Source: Svornostia sp051306365 (GTDB taxonomy: Bacteria; Actinomycetota; Thermoleophilia; Solirubrobacterales; Solirubrobacteraceae). From it: 64,000 nt of DNA. Below are positions 51,691 to 59,917 of the stretch, piece by piece; the first letter of the stretch is position 1, and every line of letters begins with the position of its first letter. The translations under genes were made by a program, and so were the position numbers. Location: the NCBI GenBank assembly GCA_051306365.1, contig JBPPNC010000120.1, positions 1 through 64,000 of the forward strand. Direction: 5' to 3'. Under the pieces are notes generated by a model. The model did no database searches, was not told the origin of the DNA, and saw nothing but the letters and a program-made list of their open reading frames with translations.

Positions 51691-51732
51691 ACGGCAGATC
51701 TACGTCGCCAGGACGACGTCGATCTGCCGTTC
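51689..51732. terminator. Long bidirectional hairpin over two stop codons
   Basis: GAACGGCAGATC (51689-51700) pairs perfectly with GATCTGCCGTTC (51721-51732). Inside, after one mismatch, ACGTCG (51702-51707) pairs with CGACGT (51714-51719), leaving a 6-base loop: a stem of about 19 bp. It contains both the PadR stop (51688-51690, at the edge) and the stop and last codons of the convergent winged-helix gene, so it should end transcription from both sides. Confidence 0.8.
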
Positions 51733-52770
51733 ACCGCGTTCGAGGAACGCTGCGACGGCCGCGGCTTCTTCTGCCACCGCCTTCCCCACGCGCTTCGTCA
51801 ACCTCGCGAACGGCTCCAGCGTGACGGTCGCCTTCGTCTTCGTCTCCTTGATCGACCACGTCCCTGCGACGACCCCGTTCACGAGGAATGTCGCCTTGAT
51901 CCGCAGGTTCTTCGTCGCCACGAGCGCGCGGTGCTCGTCGGCGATCACGCGGCGGCGGTCCTTGTGGGCGAGCAGGAGGTTGTCGAAGTCCGGCAGGAGG
52001 ACGACCTCGCGGCCGGGCGTGTCCTCGGGCGGGCGCGGCGCGTCGGGGAGATCGAACAGGCCGCCGCCGAACGCGACCAGGTCGTCGGCCATCGTCTCGA
52101 CGACGGGCCGCAGCCCCTGCAAGCCCGACCAGGTCTGCATGTCCTCGACCGTGGCGGGCCCGAACGCGGCGAGGTACCGGCGCACGATCCCGGCGGGGTC
52201 GCGCTTCCGCGGAAGCTCCAGCTCGCTCAGCCCGAAGACCGGGTCGCGCCCGTAGCCCCAGCGGTCGTCGGTCGGGACCATCACCAGTGGCAGCAGCAGT
52301 CGCGCGGCGTAGCCCATCACCCTCTCGTCTTCGGAGGGAAACCGCTCGGCCAGCAGCGGCCGCAGCGCGTTCATGCTCATCGGCCCTTGGTCGTGCAGGA
52401 GCTCCTCGGCGGCGGCCAGCACCGGCGCGGTCTCGAGCTCGCGGCTGCGTTCGCCCAGCACGTTGCGTGTGCGGTCCGGCGGGCCGAAGAACAGCCCCCA
52501 GTCCGCGGCGGCGACGGTGTGCAGCGTCCCGCGCATGAGCGGCGCGCGCACGGCGTCCCCGGTTCGCAGCGCGCCCAGCAGGTCTCCGGCCGCGAACCCT
52601 TCCAGCCGTGTCCAGAGCCCCAGGAACGGGGGCCGCGGCTCCTGCGCCTGGAGCCCGGCGAGCCGCCGCAGGACCCCGACGACATCCTCGCCGCCCCAAC
52701 GTTCCAGCAGGCCCTGCCGCGCCAGCGTCGCGCGGTTGAGCTCGCGCAGGGTGAGAACGCGCTCGGCCAC
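51700..52770 (-). CDS. Winged-helix DNA-binding protein (HTH_42/YcaQ-like)
   Basis: 356 residues from GTG 52770. The pattern LRELNRATLARQGLLERW, AGLQAQEPRPPFLGLWTRL, MRGTLHTVAAADW, and later EVVLLPDFDNLLLAHKDR and VNGVVAGTWSIKE is that of the HTH_42 winged-helix family, related to YcaQ/AlkX-type proteins linked to interstrand-crosslink repair. Start codons of this gene and the divergent dehydrogenase are only 23 bp apart. The last codons lie in the bidirectional terminator. Confidence 0.85.
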   Translation of the reverse strand: MAERVLTLRELNRATLARQGLLERWGGEDVVGVLRRLAGLQAQEPRPPFLGLWTRLEGFAAGDLLGALRTGDAVRAPLMRGTLHTVAAADWGLFFGPPDRTRNVLGERSRELETAPVLAAAEELLHDQGPMSMNALRPLLAERFPSEDERVMGYAARLLLPLVMVPTDDRWGYGRDPVFGLSELELPRKRDPAGIVRRYLAAFGPATVEDMQTWSGLQGLRPVVETMADDLVAFGGGLFDLPDAPRPPEDTPGREVVLLPDFDNLLLAHKDRRRVIADEHRALVATKNLRIKATFLVNGVVAGTWSIKETKTKATVTLEPFARLTKRVGKAVAEEAAAVAAFLERGERQIDVVLAT

Positions 52771-52793
52771 GTGTCAACCCTAGACTGGCAGGC

Positions 52794-53669
52794 ATGTTCG
52801 TCTTCACCGCCGCCGTGGTCGGCGCGGGCACGATGGGCGGTGAGATCGCGCAGGTCATCGCGTCCGCCGACATCGATGTCGTCCTCAAGGACGTCGACCG
52901 GGCCGCCATCGACGCCGGCCTCGATCGGGCCCGCGAGGTCACCGCCCTGCAGCTGTCCAAGCTCGTGTCCAAGAGCAAGCTCTCCCAGGAGGACGCCGAC
53001 GCGCGCGCCGCCGAGATCCTGGGCCGCATCGACGGCACGCTGTCGTATGACCGCTTCGGCACCGTCGACCTCGTCATCGAGGCCGTGCCCGAGCGCATGG
53101 AGATCAAGCAGGCCGTCATGGCCGAGCTCGACGACCTCGTCCCGGGCCACACGATCCTCGCCTCGAACACGAGCGCGCTGTCGATCACCGAGATGGCTGA
53201 CGTCACCGCGCGGCCCGACCAGGTGATCGGCCTGCACTTCTTCTACCCGGCCTCGCGTATGCGGCTCGTCGAGATCGTCGAAGGCGAGGAGACGTCGCCG
53301 GAGACCGTCCAGGCGGCGGTCGCGTTCGTCAGCCAGATCCGCAAGTCGCCGATTGTCTGCGGCGAGGCCCCGGGGTTCGTCGTCAACCGCATCCTCATGA
53401 GCGCGGTCAGCGAGCTGTGGAAGGCCCAGCACGAGTCGGGCGCGGCGTTCGCCGAGTTCGACCAGGGCCTGGAGGCGACGGGCGCCGTGCCGGCCGGGCC
53501 GTTCCGCCTCATCGACATGCTCGGCCTCGACACGGTGCTGCACGTCGCCGAACACCTGCACGACAGCTACGGCGACCGCGTGTTCGTCCATCCGGGCATG
53601 CAGGAGCTCGTCGCGGCCGGCCACCTGGGTCAGAAGACGGGGAGGGGTTTCTATGAGTACGGCAGCTGA
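52794..53669 (+). CDS. 3-hydroxyacyl-CoA dehydrogenase
   Basis: 291 residues. NAD-binding domain with AVVGAGTMGGEIAQ (about 7-20), catalytic His in GLHFFYPASRMRLVE (about 142-156), then the first C-terminal helical domain (PGFVVNRILM onwards; ending GQKTGRGFYEY). Oxidises L-3-hydroxyacyl-CoA in beta-oxidation. The next gene begins 17 bases inside this one and supplies a second copy of the C-terminal domain plus a hydratase, so the two proteins may assemble into a FadB-like complex. Confidence 0.93.
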   Translation: MFVFTAAVVGAGTMGGEIAQVIASADIDVVLKDVDRAAIDAGLDRAREVTALQLSKLVSKSKLSQEDADARAAEILGRIDGTLSYDRFGTVDLVIEAVPERMEIKQAVMAELDDLVPGHTILASNTSALSITEMADVTARPDQVIGLHFFYPASRMRLVEIVEGEETSPETVQAAVAFVSQIRKSPIVCGEAPGFVVNRILMSAVSELWKAQHESGAAFAEFDQGLEATGAVPAGPFRLIDMLGLDTVLHVAEHLHDSYGDRVFVHPGMQELVAAGHLGQKTGRGFYEYGS

Positions 53670-54762
53670 GCAGGGCGCCGCGCTGGCGCAGCGCCTGATC
53701 CTCAAGGCGATCGTCGAGGCCTGTCTGGTCCTCGAGGAGGGCGTCTCGACGGCGCGCGAGATCGACCTCGGCATGATGGCCGGCGCAGGTTTCCCGTCCG
53801 GTCCACTGGCGGGCGCGGACGCATGGGGGATCGACATCGTCGTCGCCGAGCTGGAGCGCATGGCCAAGGAGGTCGACCCCGAGTTCGAGCCGCCCGCGAT
53901 CCTGCGCCGGCTGGTCGGCCAGGGGCGCCTCGGCGTGAGAAGCGGCCAGGGCTTCCACCCGTACCCGCGGCCCGACGAGGGCTACGGCGACAAGAAGGTC
54001 CAGCTCGAGACCCGGGGGACCATCGCGATCGCGTGGCTGGCCTCGCCGCCGGCGAACTCGCTGAGCCCCGACGTCATCGGGCAGCTGCAGGACGTCTGGC
54101 GCGTGGTGGAGAACGACGCGGCGATCCGGGTGCTCGTCATCGCCTCGGCCAACCAGCAGCTCTTCTGCGCGGGCGCGGACATCAAGGCGTTCACGAAGAT
54201 GGAACAGGCCTCCGACGTCAAGGCCCTGATCTCCAAGACCCACCGGCTGCTGCGGTCCTTCGAGGCGGGGGACACCGTCACGATCGCGGCGGTCAACGCC
54301 CCGGCCTACGGCGGCGGCAACGAGCTGCTCATGGCGTGCGACCTGCGCGTCGCCGCCCAATCCGCCGTGTTCGGCCAGCCCGAGATCGACCTGGGCATCA
54401 TCCCCGGTTTCGGCGGCACGCAGCGGCTGCCGCGCCTCGTCGGCTACGCCAAGGCGCTGGAGATGAACCTCACGGGCCAGCCGATCGGCGCGGAGACCGC
54501 GTACGAGCACGGGCTCGTCAACCAGGTCGTGCCCGACCACGAGCTGTTCGACGCCGCGATGCTGTGGGCGCGCAAGCTCGCCGGGCAGGCGCCGCTGGCC
54601 GTCGCCGCCACGAAGCGGGCGATGATCGCCGCGGGCGGGGGCCTGGACACCGGGATCGCCGCCGAGGAGCGCGAGTTCACCTCCGTCTTCATGACCGAGG
54701 ACGCGAAGGAGGGCATCGGCGCCTTCCTGGGCAAGAGGAGTGCGCGGTGGCAGGCACGCTGA
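53653..54762 (+). CDS. Fusion of dehydrogenase C-terminal domain and enoyl-CoA hydratase
   Basis: 369 residues in two parts. Residues 1-110 are a 3-hydroxyacyl-CoA dehydrogenase C-terminal domain (RLILKAIVEACLVLEEGVST, FPSGPLAGADAWG, VRSGQGFHPYP). Residues 115-369 are an enoyl-CoA hydratase: oxyanion-hole CAGADIKAF, then GGGNELLMACD and FGQPEIDLGIIPGFGG carrying both catalytic glutamates, so it should be active. FadB has hydratase first and dehydrogenase after; here that order is cut and permuted. ATG 53653 has GGAGGGG five bases upstream and overlaps the dehydrogenase gene. Confidence 0.9.
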   Translation: MSTAAEQGAALAQRLILKAIVEACLVLEEGVSTAREIDLGMMAGAGFPSGPLAGADAWGIDIVVAELERMAKEVDPEFEPPAILRRLVGQGRLGVRSGQGFHPYPRPDEGYGDKKVQLETRGTIAIAWLASPPANSLSPDVIGQLQDVWRVVENDAAIRVLVIASANQQLFCAGADIKAFTKMEQASDVKALISKTHRLLRSFEAGDTVTIAAVNAPAYGGGNELLMACDLRVAAQSAVFGQPEIDLGIIPGFGGTQRLPRLVGYAKALEMNLTGQPIGAETAYEHGLVNQVVPDHELFDAAMLWARKLAGQAPLAVAATKRAMIAAGGGLDTGIAAEEREFTSVFMTEDAKEGIGAFLGKRSARWQAR

Positions 54763-55505
54763 CGGGCGCGGTCGACCGGCTGGCCGAGCTCGTCCGCGGG
54801 GCGGACTCCGTCGTCGCGCTGACCGGCGCGGGGATCAGCGTGCCGTCGGGCATCCCGGACTTCCGCACGCCCGGCAGCGGACTATGGGAGAACGTCGACC
54901 CGATGGAGGTTGCGCACATCGATGCGTGGCGCGCGGACCCGGCCCGCTTCTGGCACTTCTACGGCGACCGCTTCCAGTCCCTGCGTGACAAGGAGCCGAA
55001 CGCGGCCCACGGCGCGCTGGCGGAGCTGGAGCGTCGTGGCGTGCTCACCGGCGTGGTGACGCAGAACATCGACATGCTGCACCGCCGGGCGGGCACGCAG
55101 AATCTCGTCGAGGTCCACGGCACGATCGAGCACTCGTCCTGCCTGGACTGCGGCGAGCAGTATCCGCTGGACGTCGTGCGCCTGCGGCTCTCTGCGTCGC
55201 TCGACGGCTACCCGGCGTGCGACTGCGGCCGCCCGCTGAAGCCCGACGTCGTGCTCTTCGGCGAGTGGTTGCCCGAGGGGGCGCTGGAGCGCGCGTACGG
55301 CATGGCCGCGGCCGCCGACGTGCTGCTGTGCATCGGCACGTCGCTCGAAGTGCAGCCGATCGCCCAGCTGCCGGGGATCACCCAGCACACAGGCGGCGAG
55401 GTCGCGATCGTCACGCAGGGTCCGACGCCGTGGGATGACCGGTGCGCGGTGAAGCTCGACGGGGATGTCGAGGCGGAGCTGACGGCGCTGGTGGACGCGC
55501 TGTAG
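54747..55505 (+). CDS. cobB: Sirtuin NAD-dependent protein deacylase (CobB-like)
   Basis: 252 residues. NAD-binding LTGAGISVPSGIPDFRT (about 25-41), TQNIDMLHRRAG, catalytic His in VHGTIEHSSC, and a zinc site CLDC...CDCG. It lacks the Ala-Tyr-x-x-Arg succinyl-selective pattern as far as I can see, so deacetylation is the likely activity. GTG 54747 lies 16 bases inside the hydratase fusion gene. Sirtuins commonly reactivate acylated acyl-CoA synthetases, which fits a beta-oxidation operon. Confidence 0.92.
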   Translation: MAGTLTGAVDRLAELVRGADSVVALTGAGISVPSGIPDFRTPGSGLWENVDPMEVAHIDAWRADPARFWHFYGDRFQSLRDKEPNAAHGALAELERRGVLTGVVTQNIDMLHRRAGTQNLVEVHGTIEHSSCLDCGEQYPLDVVRLRLSASLDGYPACDCGRPLKPDVVLFGEWLPEGALERAYGMAAAADVLLCIGTSLEVQPIAQLPGITQHTGGEVAIVTQGPTPWDDRCAVKLDGDVEAELTALVDAL

Positions 55506-55509
55506 GGCG

Positions 55510-55535
55510 GTAGGCGCTTGCGCGCAGGCGTCTAC
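55510..55535. terminator. Weak hairpin between convergent sirtuin and HAD genes
   Basis: GTAGGCGC (55510-55517) and GCGTCTAC (55528-55535) pair with one wobble/mismatch around a 10-base loop, five bases after the sirtuin stop and reaching the HAD gene stop. Confidence 0.4.
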
Positions 55536-56191
55536 GGCAGGACGCGCCGCACCAGTTCCACATCGAGCTCATCGAGCGACGAGATCACATGCGCAGCCCG
55601 CCCGAGTGCCCCACGGGCCGGCGGGTACTGCGGGTTGGGCAGCGTGATCACCGCGAGGCCCGCGTCGACGGCGCTGAGGATGCCGTTCGTCGAGTCCTCG
55701 ACCGCGACGCAGGCGGACGGCTCGACGCCCAGGCGAGCCACACACGCCGCGTAGACGTCCGGTGACGGCTTGCCCGCCGCGACCTCCTCGGAGGACACCG
55801 TCACGGCGAAGTGCGCGTGCAGGCCGGACTCCGCGAGCACGAGGTCGATGATCTCGCGGTTCGACGATGACGCGAGGCCCAACCCAAACGCCGACGTGAG
55901 GCGCTCGACCGCCGCGACCGCGCCGGGGATCAGCGGCAGTTCGCGCGCATAGCCCGCGCGCATCCGCCGCACCACGTCGTCGTTGATCTCGGTGGGGGAG
56001 AGCGGTACCCGCAGGGTCTCGGCGACGTAGACGGGCCATTCCCTGGAGCTCATGCCGAGCATGACCGTCTCCGCCCCGTCAGGCCACACGCCGCCGGTCT
56101 CGGCCACGAGGTCCCGGCGGGCCCGGTCCCACAGGTGCTCGGAGTCCACCAGGACGCCGTCCATGTCGAAGACCACCGCGGCGACGCTCAT
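55532..56191 (-). CDS. HAD-superfamily hydrolase (beta-phosphoglucomutase/phosphatase type)
   Basis: 219 residues. Motif I FDMDGVLVDSEHLW (about 8-21) has both catalytic aspartates; motif II is GLASSSN, motif III GKPSPDVY, motif IV VAVEDSTNGI. A helical cap domain lies at about 20-85, so it is a subclass I enzyme acting on a small phosphorylated substrate. The specific substrate is not predictable. ATG 56191 overlaps the stop of the gene upstream by four bases. Confidence 0.9.
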   Translation of the reverse strand: MSVAAVVFDMDGVLVDSEHLWDRARRDLVAETGGVWPDGAETVMLGMSSREWPVYVAETLRVPLSPTEINDDVVRRMRAGYARELPLIPGAVAAVERLTSAFGLGLASSSNREIIDLVLAESGLHAHFAVTVSSEEVAAGKPSPDVYAACVARLGVEPSACVAVEDSTNGILSAVDAGLAVITLPNPQYPPARGALGRAAHVISSLDELDVELVRRVLP

Positions 56192-57045
56192 CGCAGCGCT
56201 TCCACCGTTCGGGCGCGCAGCGCGGCCTCCAGGCGGCCCAGGGCGCGTGCGACATGCTCGGCCTGCTCGCGTTCCAGCCCGCCCTCGAGCGCGCGCGCGG
56301 CTGCGTCGTCGGCGCCGTCCTGCAGCTCATCGAGCTCGGCGAGCCGGGTGCCGAGGTCGCCGGTGTCGCGCCAGGGTTGCAGCTCGGCGCGTGCCGTGCG
56401 CAGAGCGATCTGGAGCTGCAGCGCGGCCTCGCGCTCCCGCTCGGCGTCCAGGTCGGCCCGGGCGCGCAGCGTGAGCTCCTCGCACGCCAGGGCGGCATCC
56501 CGGCCGCCAAGCAGCGCCGCGAGGCGCTCCTGGGGCCGCAGCGTCGCCGCACGCGACCGCTTGGGGTCCTTCCGGCGGGGGAGGGCGGTCGCGGCGTCCC
56601 ACGTGGCCTCGGCGACCTGCTCGCCGCTGCCGTAGCCGATCCGGATGACGAGTGCCTGCTCCGGCGCGAGGTCGCGTGCGGCGGGATCGCGCGCGGCCAC
56701 CCGGTGGAGGTAGAGCACGCGGTCGAGCCGTCGGATCGCGTCGGCAACGAGCGCGTCGTGGTCGCTGTTCGCCAGCCAGTCGGCCGCGACCCCGGCGTCG
56801 GCGAGGGGGGTGGCGTCGATCACCGTGAGGCGCCAGGTCGGGACCTCGCGCGGCGGGGGAGCCGGGTCCTCGCCGCGCGGGCGGCGGCGCGGGCGGCGGC
56901 GTTCGGCGGCGGTGAGCTCACGGACCACGATGACGTGGCCGGGCGGCTCACCGAGGTGCTCGCGGATGACGTAGCGGCCGGCCGGCGGGCCCGGGGCCCA
57001 CGGAAGCTCGAACTGGACGAAGCGAAACGCAGTGTCGCCACTCAC
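56188..57045 (-). CDS. Conserved hypothetical with Arg-rich loop and coiled coil
   Basis: 285 residues from GTG 57045. Residues 1-155 look like a mixed alpha/beta domain (FVQFELPWAPGPPAGRYVI, VIVVRELTAAERRR, WRLTVIDATPL, RLDRVLYLHRVAA) interrupted by an Arg/Pro-rich loop. Residues about 165-285 are helical and charged, coiled-coil-like (ERLAALLGGRDAALACEELTL; ERLEREQAEHVAR type heptads). No enzyme motif seen. It lies between a HAD hydrolase and a murein hydrolase on one strand. Confidence 0.65.
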   Translation of the reverse strand: MSGDTAFRFVQFELPWAPGPPAGRYVIREHLGEPPGHVIVVRELTAAERRRPRRRPRGEDPAPPPREVPTWRLTVIDATPLADAGVAADWLANSDHDALVADAIRRLDRVLYLHRVAARDPAARDLAPEQALVIRIGYGSGEQVAEATWDAATALPRRKDPKRSRAATLRPQERLAALLGGRDAALACEELTLRARADLDAEREREAALQLQIALRTARAELQPWRDTGDLGTRLAELDELQDGADDAAARALEGGLEREQAEHVARALGRLEAALRARTVEALR

Positions 57046-57057
57046 GGGCGAACGACG

Positions 57058-59523
57058 CTACTCGGCGTCGTCGCCGTCACGCGGGGGCGTGACGGAGAGC
57101 GCGTACTTCGAGGGCTCGGTCGGGATCTCGGGGTTCTCGATCTCGTTGAGCCGGTCGATGAGCTTGCCCCACTGACCCGGCTTGAGCAGCGTCTCGAGCT
57201 GGCGCCCGGTCTTGCTGCGCGGGTCGTAGGTCGGCCGCCATCCGATGTGGATGTGGTCGTGGTGGTCGCTCATCGCGACCGTGTTGTCCGTGCCCTCGTA
57301 GCGCATGAGGGTGATGATCTGCGCGGGCTTCATCGTGCCCTGCAGCGTGAGCAGGCGGCGGACCGCGAGGTCCGTGACGGAGCCCTCACCCTGGTGCCCG
57401 AGGATCGGCACGCCGTTGACGGCGGCGATGTCGACTGCGGTGCCCGTGGTGTGGTGCGAGATGTTGCCGGACTTCGTGTAGACGCCGTGGCCGGAGCGCA
57501 GGCTCGTGACCGTGGGCTTCATGCCGTTGGCAGCCAGGAACTCGAGCGTCGCGAGGACGCGGCGGTCGATGACGCCGGCGGCGATGTCACGGCGGCCACC
57601 CGAGTAGACCTCGATCCGCGGGTTCGCCAGGACGCGACGCTGCAGCGTCTGCTTGTCCATCAGCAGGATCTGGCCGACCGTCGCCTGCTTGGCGTCCGGG
57701 CCGAACAGCGGGTTCTTGCCCTTGGCGCGGTAGATCGCGGTGGACTCGAGGAGCTTCCAGCCGTCGAGAATCGGTTTCGGGTCGATCCGCGGCGCGCCGC
57801 GGCCCGCGGGGCGGATCTCGAAGAGGAGGTGCGACCTGGCGTTGCGGTCGTCCTCGGGCGTGCCCTCGGGGGTGCCGATGCGGCCGAGGATCGTGCCCGC
57901 GATGACGCGGCGGCCGATCGCCAGCGGCTTGAGGACGACGTCGTCGCGCTTCATGCCGTAGTCGACGGTGAAGTAGCGGCGGAACGTCGCGTCCTGCGGC
58001 AGGGAGGAGGTGTCGCCGAGCAGCTGCTCGCGGCCACCGGCCTTGTAGGCGGCGGGACGCTTCGGGTTGGCGAAGAGGCGCTCCTTGGTGTCGACCGGCT
58101 GTGCGGGCTCGGGCGAGGTGAGCGGCGCCTCGGCGGCCGACGACGTGTTGTCGGCCTGCTTGGCGGCCGTGCGGGCCTTCTTCGACGTCGTGCTGGCGGC
58201 CGAGTCCGGCTTGGGGTCGCGCTTGGGGAGCTCGAGCTCGTTGGCGATCTGCGATGCCGTCTGGGCGCGGCTCGGCTTGGCGACGGCGACCTCGGTCGCG
58301 AGCTTCTTCAGGTGGCCGTACGTGTACGTGTTGCCGTAGGCGTCGCGCAGGCGGATGTACCGGCCGAGGCGATCGTTCTCGCCGATGTCCGTGATCGTGC
58401 CGTCCTGCACCGCGGTGGCGGGGGCGCCCGGCTCGGCGTAGATGCGGATCTGGCGGCGGTCCTCGTCGCCGTCCACGGGAACGGCGGCGTTCTCGCCCGC
58501 CTTCTTCTTCGTGGAGGCCTTCGCCGGATCGACCGCGCCGGCGTACGTCGCCGTCGCGTGGACGGGGAAGAGGCCCTGGGTCAGGCCCGAGAGCGAGCCG
58601 ATGAGGTCGGTGGGCAGGCCCGCGATGAGCTTGGCGCGCATGAGGACGCTGTCGACGTACCAGTCGGCGTGGTTGTAGGCGAAGATCGCCTTGCGCAGAT
58701 CCTGGTCGGCGCCGGCGGCGCGCAGGTAACGCGCGGCGGCGAAGATCGCGTCGACGGGGTTGTAGGGGTCCTTCTTGCCGTCGCGGTTGGCGTCGACGCC
58801 ATACGCCTTCCACGTCGGCGGCATGAACTGCATCCAGCCCAGGGCGCCGGCGTACGACACGTTCAGGTTGCGGCCGTAGTCGGTCTCGATCTCGTTGATC
58901 GCCGCGAGGATCTCCCATCGGACGCCGTACTCGATGCCGGCGGCCTGGTAGATGGGAAGGAGGAAGGGCGGGATGCGGAACTTCTCGATGAAGAAGTTCG
59001 GGACGCCGACCGGGGCCGGGCCGGGGACGGCGATCGACGTGCCGGCGTCCGGGTCGGACGCGACCTCGGCTTCGTCGTCGGCTGCGGCGGCGTCCTCGTC
59101 CGAACCCTCGCGCTCGCCTTGAACCTTGTCGGCCTTCTTCAGTTTCTTCGAGCCGGTCGTCTCCTGGCCGCCCTGCTCGGTGGCCTCCGGCTCGGCATCG
59201 CCCAGCGAGGTGTCGCTGCGGTCGGGCGTCGTGCTCGTGGTCGTCGGCGTGGTGGCCGTCGTGTCGGGCGCGGGCGGCAGCGGCGTCTCGGCCGGCGGCG
59301 GGGTGACGTCCTGCACGGAGATGACCTGCGCGCCGACGTCCGGGACTGCGATCTGGTCGACCGGCGTGCCCGGGGCGGCCTGGACGCTGACCGTCAGGGT
59401 GCGCCCGTCGCTCAGTGTGAGCAGCAGCGTGCGCGCCTCGCTCTGGGCGAAACTTGCATGCAGGCCACCCACGGTGGCGAGCAGCACCGCGGCGGTCAGG
59501 ACAATCAGCAGCTTGCGCGTCAT
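57058..59523 (-). CDS. Three-domain exported murein hydrolase (transglycosylase, LytM-like, M15-like)
   Basis: 821 residues. Signal peptide 1-27, beta domain about 30-75, long Thr/Pro/Glu/Ala-rich linker. Lytic transglycosylase about 175-320 (AAINEIETDYGRN with the catalytic Glu, GALGWMQFMPPTWKAYG, NPVDAIFAAARYL). LytM/M23-like region about 380-610 (GRYIRLRDAYGNTYTYGHLKKL, SHLLFEIRPAG) interrupted by a 150-residue insertion and lacking an obvious N-terminal metal His-x-x-x-Asp. The last 170 residues resemble M15 peptidases: RSGHGVYTKSG, HHTTGTAVDIAAVNG, DHHDHIHIGW. ATG 59523 gives the signal peptide. The LytM part may be a non-catalytic binder. Confidence 0.82.
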   Translation of the reverse strand: MTRKLLIVLTAAVLLATVGGLHASFAQSEARTLLLTLSDGRTLTVSVQAAPGTPVDQIAVPDVGAQVISVQDVTPPPAETPLPPAPDTTATTPTTTSTTPDRSDTSLGDAEPEATEQGGQETTGSKKLKKADKVQGEREGSDEDAAAADDEAEVASDPDAGTSIAVPGPAPVGVPNFFIEKFRIPPFLLPIYQAAGIEYGVRWEILAAINEIETDYGRNLNVSYAGALGWMQFMPPTWKAYGVDANRDGKKDPYNPVDAIFAAARYLRAAGADQDLRKAIFAYNHADWYVDSVLMRAKLIAGLPTDLIGSLSGLTQGLFPVHATATYAGAVDPAKASTKKKAGENAAVPVDGDEDRRQIRIYAEPGAPATAVQDGTITDIGENDRLGRYIRLRDAYGNTYTYGHLKKLATEVAVAKPSRAQTASQIANELELPKRDPKPDSAASTTSKKARTAAKQADNTSSAAEAPLTSPEPAQPVDTKERLFANPKRPAAYKAGGREQLLGDTSSLPQDATFRRYFTVDYGMKRDDVVLKPLAIGRRVIAGTILGRIGTPEGTPEDDRNARSHLLFEIRPAGRGAPRIDPKPILDGWKLLESTAIYRAKGKNPLFGPDAKQATVGQILLMDKQTLQRRVLANPRIEVYSGGRRDIAAGVIDRRVLATLEFLAANGMKPTVTSLRSGHGVYTKSGNISHHTTGTAVDIAAVNGVPILGHQGEGSVTDLAVRRLLTLQGTMKPAQIITLMRYEGTDNTVAMSDHHDHIHIGWRPTYDPRSKTGRQLETLLKPGQWGKLIDRLNEIENPEIPTEPSKYALSVTPPRDGDDAE

Positions 59524-59700
59524 CAGTTCTGAGTCCCTCGCCACCGACCCCCTGCAGGACCGCCGGGCAGCAAGTGATTGCCACCCTAACAGTCGGAGTG
59601 GAGGTCGGCGCAAGTCTGCACCCCCGGAACGGTGCATCGGGCACTGTTCCGGCTCCTCCACTCGCACCGCAGACCTCGGACGAGGGTTCTCTCCGGGAGA
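59524..59700 (-). other. Structured 5' leader of the murein hydrolase gene
   Basis: On the minus strand an outer 9-bp stem (GAGTGGAGG/CCTCCACTC, 59663-59655 with 59604-59596) encloses an inner stem CCGGAAC.GTGC (59652-59641) with GCAC.GTTCCGG (59635-59624). GTCTGC (59674-59669) outside the stem can pair with GCAGAC (59619-59614) inside the large internal loop, which would make a pseudoknot. It matches no riboswitch class I can recognise; it differs from the ydaO c-di-AMP aptamer. The remaining gap up to 59917 holds AT-richer possible promoter DNA and nothing else identified. Confidence 0.5.
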
Positions 59701-59917
59701 GATCGGCGATGTCTACAGGAACTTGATGTCCGGCGTGAACCTTCAACCGGCGTTGCGGCGCGCTCGCGCGCGTATAAGAGGCGGAACTGCGTCTTCGCCT
59801 CGTCGCCATCGGGCCCTAACGCGCGGATAACACCAGGCCTCGAAACTCGACCTCAACCTGAGGGTAAGATATGCCGCTCAACTGCTCACGCTCGCCGGGC
59901 GCTGTACCGTTCGCCGC

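Noticed and set aside
52201..52216. A further GCTTCCGCGGAAGC-like palindrome inside the winged-helix gene, seen as a third repeat copy
   Set aside because: Only the 12-14 base palindrome is shared; the GGACACT spacer and the CTGAGGTCC end are absent, and it encodes ordinary residues of the protein. Most likely chance.
56254..59532. 1092-codon open frame on the plus strand opposite the murein hydrolase
   Set aside because: No homology pattern, extreme Arg/Gly/Val/Leu bias; the minus-strand protein has a signal peptide and catalytic motifs. Antisense artefact.
59524..59700. c-di-AMP (ydaO) or cobalamin riboswitch before the murein hydrolase
   Set aside because: The conserved sequence blocks of either class are not present in the right order; only generic stem structure is seen.
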